NCBI GenBank assembly: GCA_028565715.1
Contig: JAOXYC010249788.1
Span: 1-15,830 of the forward strand
Reading direction: 5' to 3'
Origin: Phoronis pallida
Taxonomy: Eukaryota > Phoronida > Phoronidae
DNA: 15,830 nucleotides
Part shown: positions 7,015-15,830 of the stretch, piece by piece
Position numbering within the stretch: the stretch's first letter is position 1
How the letters are laid out: each line of letters starts with the position of its first letter
Made by a program: the position numbers and the translations under genes
The notes under the pieces: generated by a model
What the model was told of the DNA's origin: nothing
The model's database searches: none
Seen by the model: only the letters and a program-made list of their open reading frames with translations

Positions 7015-10000
7015 CTGTAAAATGAAGATATGATTGTTATATTGAAGTGCATAACACATTTGGGTCAATTTGAAGCCAGTTTACACACTAAGGCGCCTGC
7101 ATTTTCTCAACCTCGTTTTCAATCATCTGAGGTCGCAGGTTCGATCCCCGCCGGGCAGAGTTGGCGAGCATGAAAAAGAAAAAACTCTGTTTCACCACTA
7201 TGCTCTGCCGCCAGTGCTTCCATCTACTTGGTGCACCCCCGAGTTAATCCTCAAAAATTGATGGTATCAGAGTACATATAGTTAGATAGATAGATAGAAT
7301 ACACCATCTTGGTTACTCTTGGTATCAAATCTGTTACCAGGTGGCAGCACTGCCAATACTTAGAGGAGATCATTATGTGTTCATACAACCAAGGAAGATT
7401 GAGGCGTCTAGCATCTCTTAAAAACTTCAAACATTGAAATTCAAAGTTTGCCAATATTGACTGACTCCTAACTGCAATTCTAAATTATTTGGTAGTATTT
7501 TACTCATGCCTCTCATGGGATATCTCCTGTCAAAATGGAACTTCACTAGTTGAAATGATCACATATATAGGCTATAGCGATATTATTTACTCATGCAATT
7601 TTCCATATCTTACCGAAGGATACATCTGCACACCCCCTGGTGGTACTCGTTCATAATCTCTGTTCCGTGAGTCTACTGCAGCGTAGCCTCCAGACTGATT
7701 CATATCAGTCATAGGTACATTCTCAGGCTGAAAAAAAATTGGCCAAGTATAAAGTATAGAAAGGTAATAAGATATGACATTTGAAGATGCTGTCATCTTA
7801 AGCCTTATTTTATTTCATTCCCCATTCGTATTGCTTTGTTTGTATACAAATTTCAACTATGGCAGATGTCTGTCATACATTTCATTGGAAGAAGAAATTT
7901 TCTACCAATAATATGTAACATCCAAATGAACCTACTTCTGGTAAATGTCGTATGGGTATAATTTTCTACATGCTTTCAAAATTTTCAAATATTTTACATT
8001 ACTTACCCGTCGGCCATTTTGTCCTCCAAATCTGTCTTTTTCTGGAGTAGGCTCATTCATGCGGTCATATCCGCCATGTGTTGGGTGAGACCTGTTGATG
8101 GGTGGCATCGTCCTATCCTGGTACCCCTCCGTACCACTACTCTGATCTGACCGCGGTCGGTACATAGTATTGTTTGCTGACGAGGAGTCAGGCCTGGAAT
8201 ACAATACTTAATGTTATCAGGCTCACTTCTTTTGAAATTGTTTTTCAGACTAACAATTCTTTTAATTTTAGTTCAAATTTAATAAAGCGATGTGATACTC
8301 AACTCAAAATTGGCTTCAATTGAATTTAATTTTTTTTGAGAAAACAATTTCGTAGAGAAAAGAGTGACCTGATTTTACAATGTGCTAACAAGCATTGGTA
8401 TGTGATTTGATTTGCTTATATAAAAGACATCAGTTAAACGCGTACATCGCTACTTACGAATGTAGAATTATCAATTATTGAAATACGCCTTTTCATCCGT
8501 TTCTTTTACACAGTTTGATCATTTCTTGTTGCCAATTCGTGTTACTACCTTCATGCTTTATCGATTACACAAAGTTCATACGTTACAGTTGATCTCAGTT
8601 ATCTCGTCACCCTCAGGATATTTCATCAAGTCGCATAGGCCGCCTAATATAGAGATTTCCGGAAGAAACGAAGCTAGTTATTCGTTCAGATGAATGTTAG
8701 GATGCAATGTGTCACAAAAATTCCAACGCAATTGACCTCATTCAATAGTTGATAATTTCACATTCAAAGTAGCGATGTACACCTAAGAAATTCTTCTAAT
8801 ACAATACCTGGCTGCTAATGATTTAGGTATAAAATGTTGTTCTTTCCAGCCTTGTTTCTTGTACTCTGTGTGAAGTTCCTTGAACTGCCAAAGCGCTCGT
8901 AGTAACTGAAAAAAGAAATGATTTGTAGCAAAATTACCTTTCAAGGGTTCAATTCTCATTTCCGCACAGTAAACCTTTCAGACTTACAATATGTGTGTAG
9001 GACCCAAGTAATTAATTCATATTCAACTTTTATTAAAACAAATAAAACAAACTCCCTTAAATTTGAATATTCTTCCAAATCATGAGTTAATGAAAACATA
9101 TCTAAAGACAGGTTTGATTGAAAATGCAGCTGGTTTCTGCACAACTGATGCGTTGCAATGTTCGTTCATATTGGCGAAATAAACCTCTTTCGACCACTTC
9201 TGGAGTGCTTGAAGATGGAAGATGATTCTTTCGAATATATGCAATACAGATATTTAAAGGATGTTTTTACTTCATATTTTAACAATAACAACGATCGGAC
9301 AGTTACTCGGTGAGTTAGAAGTGGTCGCAAGAGGTTTATTTCGCCAATATGAACGAACATTGCAACGCATGTTGTGCAGAAACCAGCTGCATTTTCAATC
9401 AAACATGTATTACTGAAGAACTGCAACCTAAATACACAAAAGACAGGTTTCTTGTAGACCAATGTGAATAGAGAATAAACTAACAAACTACAGCTCTATT
9501 ACGAGCATAACTTACTGTAGCAGCATATTTGACCACTTTTGCAGAGTATTTGTTTTTAGACTTTGTGATATGTATAAGTCTGTTCACACCACCTTCTGTG
9601 AAAAATGTTCTGAAAGAATAGACAAAGAAAAAATTAAGAAAAGATCCAAAAGGCGAAAATACTTTTTTTTTCATATCATCCAAAAACATTATTCATACCA
9701 GACATTTTTCAAAATTAAATACTGATGCTCAGGTTTATTTTTCTTTTATTTTATTGATTCCTATATTTATTCAAATTAAAAATAATTTTCACAAGCATTC
9801 CGGACTGGCAAAACTTACGAAGCAAAATCGAGATTTTTGCGTATAACTTCATGTAACGTTGATATAACGGCTGCTATAGTAACGTCTGAAGTCCCATCAT
9901 CCTCAGCACTGACACTGTCGCTAGGCAACTTCATAATCAACTGTCTCATTGCATACTTTCCTGTAACACACAAATGGAAATATGATTTTTTCATGTTTTG

Positions 10001-13000
10001 GTTAATTTTTAAGAAATGAACAGAAAAATGGGTAACAAAAGTACTAACTTATATGCCAAAACTTACTTGCAAGAATTAAATATTGAAAACTTGAACATGA
10101 CCTAAAGGCATCTTTTTGTTGAAAGGTCGAATAAACATATTTAGCAACATCTGTTTGTATATGAAAAGACTTTGCACTTAATTGAAAAGATCCTGCATTT
10201 TAGAAGTTTGTGTAGTTTGGCACTATATCCTATCATAGACAAAAATTCATGAACGATCTATTTTAAGACGTAATGAGAAGATTAAAAATAAACTTATTAA
10301 CGGATAAAGTGCTGTGATTTTAATGCATTTTTGAAGTGAAAGCAAAAACTGAATGTCTAATGCGGTAGTCTTACCTATTAATTCTTTATTTCTTGTATCT
10401 AGTGCTAGATTCCTCAGTGCCATAGCTGAAGCACATACCACCCTATCTGCCTCAACAGCTAGTAGTTCTACTATGATGGGTAAACCCTTCTCTTTACGTA
10501 CTGCGGCTCTCAGATCAACTGATGGCTGAAACACACAATTCAAAAAATAAGGAATTACTATTTAAAATACTTTTTTGGAACTGAAAGAGAGCAAACCTTC
10601 TATGATTCATGAAGGCTTAAATAATTCGAGTTAATATCTTTTCCACATCAGTTGCTGTCAACTCTGTGAATTGTCACTGTTCATCCTTTTGTCTTAAAAT
10701 GCAATATGACAATTGTTGGGAATTTCAAAAGTGACACTTCCTTAGAAATTACTGGTAATGCCAATGCTAAGTAAAGCTTTAATATTTTAAATGGAAGATG
10801 TGAGTAGCCTACATTCTGCTGTTCATACATCGATTCATAAACATCTCGAATGAATTCATTTACACAACATGACGTACCTGCCAATCACATGCTGTCAAGT
10901 TCTGTATAGCTCCAGCAGACGCCTCTAGTGTCTCAGGATTGGAACAGTCAATTAACAGGGGTAGATAAACCTGGGCGATTTCTGGTTGCCATAACAACTC
11001 CATACCTTTGACAGGACTACCAGGCCTGGAACAATACAAAATATGTTTTAATTCACTAACAGTCCACAAGACTTAGATATTTAGTTACAAATACTATCCA
11101 AGAGAGCCCTTTCTTCACTAAATGGCAAAGCTTGGCCCTTTGGCCACATCATTTAGTAAAAGGTCACAGAATAGTCTCATATCACAGGAATGCGCAACCC
11201 CCATTATCTGACAGTCATCAGACTGAGTCTTGTCTCCAGAAAATGAAATCATTTGCTCAGAAAAGCATGTCTTTGAGTGGCGTTTCATTTCGCATTAACA
11301 CGCGCAAGTTGCATTGTTCTGCACGACAAACCTTGATTTCGATTCAAAATGTCATTTTCGTGATACGAGTCTATTGACAAACAATCTTGAAAAACACTAT
11401 CCAAACACTATCCAAAGCATAAAATAACAAGATAAACTTACTGTCTGTAGTGTGCTTTTGGTACTGGTGGAACCACTACTTCATTCTTTTTATTTTTTCC
11501 TCCAAAACATCCTGTTGATTCTGAAACAAAAGAAACATTCATTCAGTTAAATGATGAAAATTCTTAAACAAACCACTACTTTTATTTCTTTGAAAAATTA
11601 TGAAAAAAATCACAACAAACAAATCATTGATGCTAGCCCAGAATTTCAAAGTCTCCAATTGAAAAAGTTAATTACAAGTATTTGAATAATAATAGTAATG
11701 TGAGGAATATACACATTGAAACATGTCAACATTTAGAAACCTTGTTCTTTATATACAATGCATTTTGATTCTATGTGGCTCACGAAAGTATGGATAGTGT
11801 TTGAAGATTCAAACCAGTTAATATTAAGACATTTAATTCTTGCAAATATGTACCTTTATCATTCATCTGTTGTTTCCGTGTTAATGTTCGAGTTCTCACA
11901 AATTCTGGGTCATCCACTTCTTGTATCCGGAAGCAGAGATTCCTCAATGTACACACGCAGTTTTCCACAGATTTGTTATCGACGTCAAACTTCCCGATGA
12001 CAGCCTTCAACAAGCACAATAAAGAGTCGACCAATCCCTCACATTCCCGCAACTTTTTCCTGGCACTTTCTCCGTCGGAGCTCACATTTCTAAAATTTTG
12101 TAAAAAACATGTTTTTCGAATTAATAAAATTAAGTGGTATAGATAGTCCGACAACAAAATTTAGTTGAAAAACATTTAAATCGACACCAAAATGGACAGA
12201 AAAGGTAAAAGTAAGACCATACTCGTGTGACAATGGGAATTGAACTATGAAAGACTAGTGACAGGTAGTGCAATACATAATACTTTTTTCAAGGTCAAAT
12301 TTCCATCAGTGATTTGACATTGGAAATCATACAAATCAAAATTTTTGATTTCTATCAAAAAAAGGTAAAGATTTTACCTAAGAACACCACTGGCATTTCT
12401 GAAGACAGTTGACCAGTAGACATCCGGTGGCTTCTCATCTTCATTATAATTATCCCATCCAGAGTGAGGGATAATAACTGTATTCACCAAGATGGTCATG
12501 GCCTCATCTATGATATGTTTCTTTACATCCTGTTAGAAAAATAAAACTTGCATGTTTAGTTGAATTTTATGAGCAATTTTTGTAACCATTATCCATTTAG
12601 ACCTTAAGTGCTATGTGGTACACTCAACTTCACAGAATAGTACACTCTTTTTAAAAAATAATTAAGATTGGAATTCAAAAAATATTTGAGGAAGGGATTT
12701 CCAAATAAAATCTGAAATCATCATTTTTTTCGACATTGCTAAAGGTTTTAATTATCGTTTAGCCCCGCAATTGAGCGCATGCACCCATATGCGAAATAAT
12801 GCATTTTTCAACTCAAATTCCCACAAAATAGGCGCATGGGCCTACTAGTTCCGTGATTAGGCCCATGTTAACTGGGTGCTCCGGTTATAGGCGCACTTTT
12901 GACATATTAATTTCAACACTCATTGTACTCAAATGTCCTGCATAATAGGCGCATGGGCCTACAAGTTCCGCGATTAGGCAAATTTAATTTAATAATTAAG

Positions 13001-15830
13001 TCAATTACAAATGTAGAGTGACCACTTACTTTGCAAGATGACAAGTTCCACAATATTCCAGTCACTAACTCCCTGACATCATTATCCCGTGTTTTACGTA
13101 GCAACCGTACCAGAGCTGGGATACCAAGGGCATTCTTTATAGCTCTCTGCAACAAAAAGCAAACCATATTCATGTTTTTAGCCATACTTGATTCTTTATC
13201 AAAATACAAACATCTGATGTCATTTTAAAATAACTAATTTCTATGTTCACAAGCTTGTCAAAATAGACTATCAACATGGTAAGCACTATTCACTAAAAAA
13301 AAAAAATTAAATTTGAGTTACTGGATGTCAATCAGCGATGAAAGTTAGAAACTAAAATACTAACCTTATTTTCATCATTAGCTTTACCATAAGACAGATT
13401 TCGTAGAGCACCACACGCATTCCTATGTACCTCGGGGATATCATTATTCACAAGCGCCACCAGGGCGGGAATACCCATCAGATTTCTAAAAGAATAAATT
13501 AACTTTGTGAATGGAATATGAATATTTATTAAGAACTTGTTGACTTCATTACTGAACTTGTATTACAAATCTAAACAGGACTCTTCACACTGACCAAAAT
13601 ATCTAAGAAATGATTATTCCCATGAAAAATATAAATATCTTTTTTTGGACAAAACAAATAAAACAAGTCAAACTCTCCTCATGCTTACAATTATTTGGAG
13701 AAAAACATTTTTTATAAAAGATTTGAAATTTTCTGACAAACTAAGTTCTTGTCACTCTTTGCAAAAGCACTGAATGTTTCAAAGAAACTAGTAAACTTAG
13801 GATAATTTTCCATTATTTAGAAATGGTCACATACCTCGTCTTTGCCTTAACAGCATCATCTTGAAATGTAAGATGTTGTAGATATGCGGCGGCGTTGGCT
13901 TTGATGGCGTCATTAGGATGACTGAGGTAATCTATTACTTCAGGAAGATCAGGGTTACGTAGGCCACCTACTGGGAGAAATTACATATTCAGTTGAAAGA
14001 AAAAAATCAGAAAATGATTTGAAATCAGAAGCATACATTGTTGATTGTGACTCTTGAAATCTTGAATACCATACCAAAACATATTATAATATATTGAAAT
14101 AGCTTATATTTATTTTACTGTCAACCATTTTTTAAGGTGAAATCCGAGCTTATTTTCCAATACAAAGGACAAATATGACTGAAAATATAGTTTTTATTTG
14201 AGTGGTTACAGGATGATTTATTACTGTGAATTAAACATTTTCATTTTACTAAATTTTAGAAGGAAAATGAAATCTCTTGTCATTACCAAAGTCCATATCA
14301 CGCTTGTCATCAGACGGCCGTCTGCTTGTATCTTGTGGGTATTTGTCATCACCATAAGGCTCAGGCTCATCACCATATGCCGGCTGGGTGCGTAGATCAT
14401 CACCCGGGTACCCACGTGGGTCATCCCCATAATCCTGTGGATTACCCTCATACGGGGCAGCGTTGACGTACGGCCGTGGTTCATACTGTCGTGGATCATC
14501 CTCAGATCTGTATGAATCATTGAGAGGTCGTTCACTGTATGGTTGTGTACCGTAAGGTTGTGTGTTGTATGGCTGGTCATCATAAGGCTGGGAACCAGTG
14601 TTGTAACCTGGTGGTCCTGTCAAGGAAGAAACTACATTACAAATTTATGGTAAAGCCACGTTTCGGGTAATTCTGTTTTGAATATCATTGAGGGAACATT
14701 CCTTCCTCACCCTCAAGAACTGTTCCACTTAAATTGCCCAGGGGAGATTAAGATATCATTTGGCTAGATTGCACTGCCTAACAGTTTTTATAAACATATT
14801 GGCAGTGCAGTGACTGCATTAAGTTTTTGGAAGCAGTACATCGCTTATTTATCATATGAGTCTATGAATTATTTTGTTTGAAGAAAGATTATTTTTGAAT
14901 TTCGGCCATCACTTTACAGCAACTTAAAGCTTTTGCGATCTTCTGCAATGACTAACCATTTCTTTCACTCCCTGAGCCAGGAGATTCTGGTGGATTACCA
15001 CCATCAGGATAATCCCCAGGAGGAGGATTACGATAATCCGGCTGATTCTGCGGCACCAACTCCTCCTCTGGTGTACGATAACTCTCATCTCTTGATGGGG
15101 TCGAGTGGTAAGGATCCTGAGGGGGCTGTCCTCGGAAACTATCCTCCCTAGAAGGTGGTTGCTGGTAGGAGTCGTTAGGGCCTCGGTAGCTCTCTTCTCG
15201 TGAGGGAGCAGGGTGGTACTGGTCGGGATAGTACTGGTCAGGGGGTGGGTGACTGTAACTGTCTTCTCTCACCGGGGGAACCTATTTGATAGTAAGTTAG
15301 AATAATTGAAACATGGTTCATACAAAATTCAAGAATTCTTTCAAGGTCTAAGACAAGGCTATCACAACATTTCAGAGCAAAGCCCAAAACACCAAATACA
15401 AAACATGGCCGCTCTTCACATGTTCATTGTATATTGTACACTTTTTCAGAATTATAACTCCTTTATGGATATGATGTTTTCATAAAATTGCCGGTTTCGG
15501 ATACATAGTGTTTCTTTAAAAAACGATATCCATTATTACAAGAATGAAAAGCTTTGTTAGGGTTCAGTGCTTTACCTGATAGTGTCCCTCAGAAGGTTGA
15601 CCTCTATAACTCCCTTCCCGTGATGACATGCGGTAGGGGTCCTCGGGCGCCAGGCCTCGGTAACTACCCTCCTGTGAGGGCTGTCTATATGGGTCATCAG
15701 CGGGCATTCCACCACGAAAACTATCTTCCCTTGGGGGCGCTACTGGGTACTGACCCTCGGGTGGCGTGCCTCTATAACTGTCCTCGCGTGACTGGGCACT
15801 GCGATACGACCCCTCAGGCTCCCTCTGTTG
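6832..15830 (-). CDS. CTNND: p120/delta-catenin family armadillo protein (ARVCF/CTNND2/PKP4-like), 17 exons, 5' end off right edge
   Basis: Coding join (minus): 15830-15576, 15281-14957, 14616-14287, 13970-13835, 13485-13365, 13146-13030, 12529-12378, 12089-11854, 11520-11442, 11025-10878, 10525-10375, 9960-9819, 9609-9516, 8905-8808, 8193-8007, 7727-7614, 7014-6832. The phases chain exactly, giving 955 residues in the window. The family binds the cadherin juxtamembrane tail at adherens junctions, stabilises cadherin and tunes Rho GTPases. Residues 1-193: tandem SREDSYRG-type repeats. 194-303: a Tyr-rich segment. 305-794: the armadillo domain ([78 protein letters not shown]), with the family's basic loop [10 protein letters not shown] at 562-571. 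795-955: a tail with [14 protein letters not shown] and terminal DSWV, a class I PDZ ligand shared by ARVCF, CTNND2 and PKP4 but not p120. Start codon and any coiled coil lie outside the window. Assignment to one vertebrate paralogue is not justified. Confidence 0.95.
7078..7298 (+). mobile_element. tRNA-derived SINE-like element in catenin intron
   Basis: GGTTCGATCCC at 7138-7148 is a perfect RNA polymerase III B box, preceded by a tRNA-like arm (CCTCG...CTGAGGTCGCA). No functional tRNA folds here and the A box is poor. The unit ends in (TAGA)4 at 7283-7298, a typical SINE tail. The left boundary is approximate. It lies in the last catenin intron, antisense to the gene. Confidence 0.55.
7614..7727 (-). 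CDS. CTNND: Catenin exon: C-terminal tail with VPMTDM motif
   Basis: 114 bases, phase 0 at both ends, so skipping would keep the frame. It encodes [18 protein letters not shown], a conserved patch in the tails of ARVCF, CTNND2 and PKP4. Confidence 0.9.
8007..8193 (-). CDS. CTNND: Catenin exon: C-terminal tail, Ser/Pro-rich
   Basis: 187 bases, phase 2 in and phase 0 out, donor CGG|GTAAGT. It encodes a Ser-, Pro- and Gly-rich disordered stretch ([15 protein letters not shown] ... [10 protein letters not shown]). Low conservation is expected here; the call rests on phase and splice sites. Confidence 0.85.
8443..8779 (+). mobile_element. MITE copy 2 (TA-flanked, about 337 bases) in catenin intron
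   Basis: Same family and window orientation as 3331-3625. It begins TACATCGCTACTTACGAATG and ends with a complement of that end (AGTAGCGATGTA). It is about 40 bases longer in the middle, where it has an extra segment around 8575-8620. It lies in the intron 8194-8807, antisense to the catenin. Confidence 0.75.
8808..8905 (-). CDS. CTNND: Catenin exon: end of armadillo domain
   Basis: 98 bases, phase 0 in and phase 2 out, acceptor TTTTTTCAG. It encodes [20 protein letters not shown], the conserved VLxTLWxYKEL...KKxGW ending of the armadillo domain, then a link to the tail. Confidence 0.95.
9112..9404. mobile_element. Long inverted repeat (foldback/MITE) in catenin intron
   Basis: The arms 9112-9201 and 9317-9404 are complementary over 88 bases, with one mismatch and a two-base insertion (TG) in the left arm, and are separated by 115 bases. 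AAAGACAGGTTT occurs at 9104-9115 and 9439-9450, a possible target-site duplication. The spacer carries a 51-codon plus-strand frame (9158-9313). The arms' near-identity suggests a recent origin. Confidence 0.75.
9516..9609 (-). CDS. CTNND: Catenin exon: armadillo repeat 9, first half
   Basis: 94 bases, phase 2 in and phase 0 out. It encodes [18 protein letters not shown] and [11 protein letters not shown], matching CTNND2 GIEKLVNITKG and YSMKVVKAAS. Confidence 0.94.
9819..9960 (-). CDS. CTNND: Catenin exon: armadillo repeats 7-8
   Basis: 142 bases, phase 1 in and phase 2 out, donor CTTC|GTAAGT. It encodes [12 protein letters not shown], a short Ser/Asp-rich loop and [16 protein letters not shown], corresponding to ISILNTINEVIAENLEAA in p120. 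Confidence 0.95.
10375..10525 (-). CDS. CTNND: Catenin exon: armadillo repeat 7
   Basis: 151 bases, phase 0 in and phase 1 out. It encodes [18 protein letters not shown] and [16 protein letters not shown], the penultimate conserved block. Confidence 0.96.
10878..11025 (-). CDS. CTNND: Catenin exon: armadillo repeat 6
   Basis: 148 bases, phase 2 in and phase 0 out. It encodes [18 protein letters not shown] and [17 protein letters not shown], matching p120 GYELLFQPEVV and [16 protein letters not shown]. Confidence 0.96.
11442..11520 (-). CDS. CTNND: Catenin exon: basic insert in the armadillo domain
   Basis: 79 bases, phase 1 in and phase 2 out, donor GACA|GTAAGT. It encodes [18 protein letters not shown], the counterpart of the lysine-rich loop (CFGAKKGKDE in p120) in which a nuclear-localisation role has been proposed. 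A small exon of this kind is a plausible alternative-splicing target. Confidence 0.92.
11854..12089 (-). CDS. CTNND: Catenin exon: armadillo repeats 4-5
   Basis: 236 bases, phase 2 in and phase 1 out, donor AAAG|GTACAT. It encodes [20 protein letters not shown] and [16 protein letters not shown], highly diagnostic of the p120 subfamily. Confidence 0.96.
12378..12529 (-). CDS. CTNND: Catenin exon: armadillo repeats 3-4
   Basis: 152 bases, phase 0 in and phase 2 out. It encodes [17 protein letters not shown] and [13 protein letters not shown], matching the family's VIIPHSGWE and TNTAGCLRN positions. Confidence 0.96.
12827..12979 (+). repeat. Two direct repeats of a 36-base unit, 117 bases apart
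   Basis: AATAGGCGCATGGGCCTAC... at 12827-12862 recurs at 12944-12979 with two differences; both run on to GATTAGGC. A weaker related piece (TATAGGCGCA) lies near 12886. It is in the intron 12530-13029 of the catenin and looks like a satellite or transposon fragment. Confidence 0.6.
13030..13146 (-). CDS. CTNND: Catenin exon: armadillo repeat 3
   Basis: 117 bases, phase 0 at both ends, acceptor TTGTTGCAG and donor AAA|GTAAGT. It encodes [20 protein letters not shown] and [10 protein letters not shown], the third repeat. Confidence 0.96.
13365..13485 (-). CDS. CTNND: Catenin exon: armadillo repeat 2
   Basis: 121 bases, phase 2 in and phase 0 out. It encodes [12 protein letters not shown] and [19 protein letters not shown], closely matching the second p120 armadillo repeat. 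Confidence 0.96.
13835..13970 (-). CDS. CTNND: Catenin exon: armadillo repeat 1
   Basis: Encodes [15 protein letters not shown] and [11 protein letters not shown], the start of the armadillo domain (human p120: DPELPEVI...[10 protein letters not shown]). The acceptor is a CAG-TAG tandem (NAGNAG), so the exon may also start at 13967, dropping one Val. Donor GAG|GTATGT. Confidence 0.95.
14287..14616 (-). CDS. CTNND: Catenin exon: tyrosine-rich QPY segment
   Basis: 330 bases, phase 1 in and phase 1 out, acceptor CCTTGACAG and donor TTTG|GTAATG. It encodes residues 195-303 with 14 tyrosines, many as QPY or DY in acidic surroundings. It is low complexity and probably disordered, as in the N-terminal regulatory region of p120-type catenins. 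Confidence 0.88.
14957..15281 (-). CDS. CTNND: Catenin exon: N-terminal repeats continued
   Basis: 325 bases, phase 0 in and phase 1 out, acceptor TCAAATAG and donor ATG|GTTAGT. It continues the array ([30 protein letters not shown]), then a Pro/Gly/Asp-rich stretch to SGSERN. The GTG at 15272 is an internal Val, not a start. Confidence 0.88.
15072..15830 (-). repeat. CTNND: Coding tandem repeat array of SREDSYRG type (period about 19 codons)
   Basis: Nine repeat motifs with the Ser-Tyr/Phe core at residues 8, 18, 37, 56, 74, 93, 116, 133 and 152 of the visible protein; the spacing is mostly 17-19 residues. The array spans the intron 15282-15575 and probably continues beyond the right edge. 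Confidence 0.85.
15576..15830 (-). CDS. CTNND: Catenin exon (partial at right edge): N-terminal repeats
   Basis: 85 codons read from the window edge to donor CAG|GTAAAG, phase 0. It encodes repeats around [21 protein letters not shown] and REGSYRG, about 19 residues apart. Frame is fixed by the repeat match and by phase agreement with the next exon. Confidence 0.85.

Noticed and set aside
7078-7160. Functional tRNA gene
   Set aside because: The B box is good, but the D-arm, A box and acceptor stem do not form a proper cloverleaf, and the following body and TAGA tail fit a SINE.
9166-9486. 106-codon minus-strand frame
   Set aside because: It reads through the inverted-repeat arms and ordinary intron sequence. 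I see no family match.
11132-11377. 81-codon plus-strand frame in the catenin intron
   Set aside because: No domain or splice context supports it. It is kept only as part of a possible inserted segment.
14198-14583. Frames of 65 and 120 codons overlapping the QPY exon
   Set aside because: They are shadows in other frames of the repetitive Tyr-rich coding exon 14287-14616.

Overview
The window is eukaryotic, almost certainly animal, nuclear DNA. It is AT-rich and intron-dense, with short exons bounded by GT-AG splice sites, and several miniature transposable elements sit in introns and intergenic DNA. The protein families (complex II subunit SDHD, and a p120/delta-catenin ending in a PDZ ligand) point to a bilaterian. 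The single-copy-style delta-catenin, and a nucleotidyltransferase family I associate with invertebrates, suggest a lophotrochozoan, perhaps a mollusc. That last step is inference.

Three protein-coding genes are present. (1) Positions 1-1229, minus strand: the first three coding exons of a nucleotidyltransferase-like gene that runs off the left edge. (2) Positions 1580-3903, plus strand: a complete four-exon SDHD gene (175 residues, succinate dehydrogenase membrane anchor), followed by a 3' UTR with a poly(A) signal at 4315-4320. Genes 1 and 2 are head to head, with 350 bases between start codons, so they probably share a bidirectional promoter. (3) Positions 6832-15830, minus strand: 17 coding exons (955 residues, N-terminus off the right edge) of a p120/delta-catenin with a tyrosine-rich repetitive N-terminal region, an armadillo-repeat domain and a C-terminal DSWV. 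SDHD and the catenin are tail to tail; 4336-6831 holds their 3' ends and a decayed mariner-type element (4652-5224).

Mobile or repeated DNA explains much of the noncoding space. There is a foldback element of 16-base units in SDHD intron 1 (2047-2354). Two copies of one TA-flanked MITE lie in SDHD intron 3 (3331-3625) and a catenin intron (8443-8779). A tRNA-derived SINE lies at about 7078-7298, a near-perfect long inverted repeat with a small internal ORF at 9112-9404, and a 36-base direct repeat at 12827-12979. Catenin introns 14617-14956, 13971-14286, 13486-13834, 11521-11853, 10526-10877 and 9961-10374, and nucleotidyltransferase introns 206-550 and 652-1172, hold nothing I recognise beyond short inverted repeats noted in the findings.

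The genes have no evident joint pathway. SDHD acts in the mitochondrial inner membrane, the catenin at cadherin junctions, and the nucleotidyltransferase probably in sugar-nucleotide chemistry, if it is active. No prokaryotic, viral or CRISPR feature was seen.
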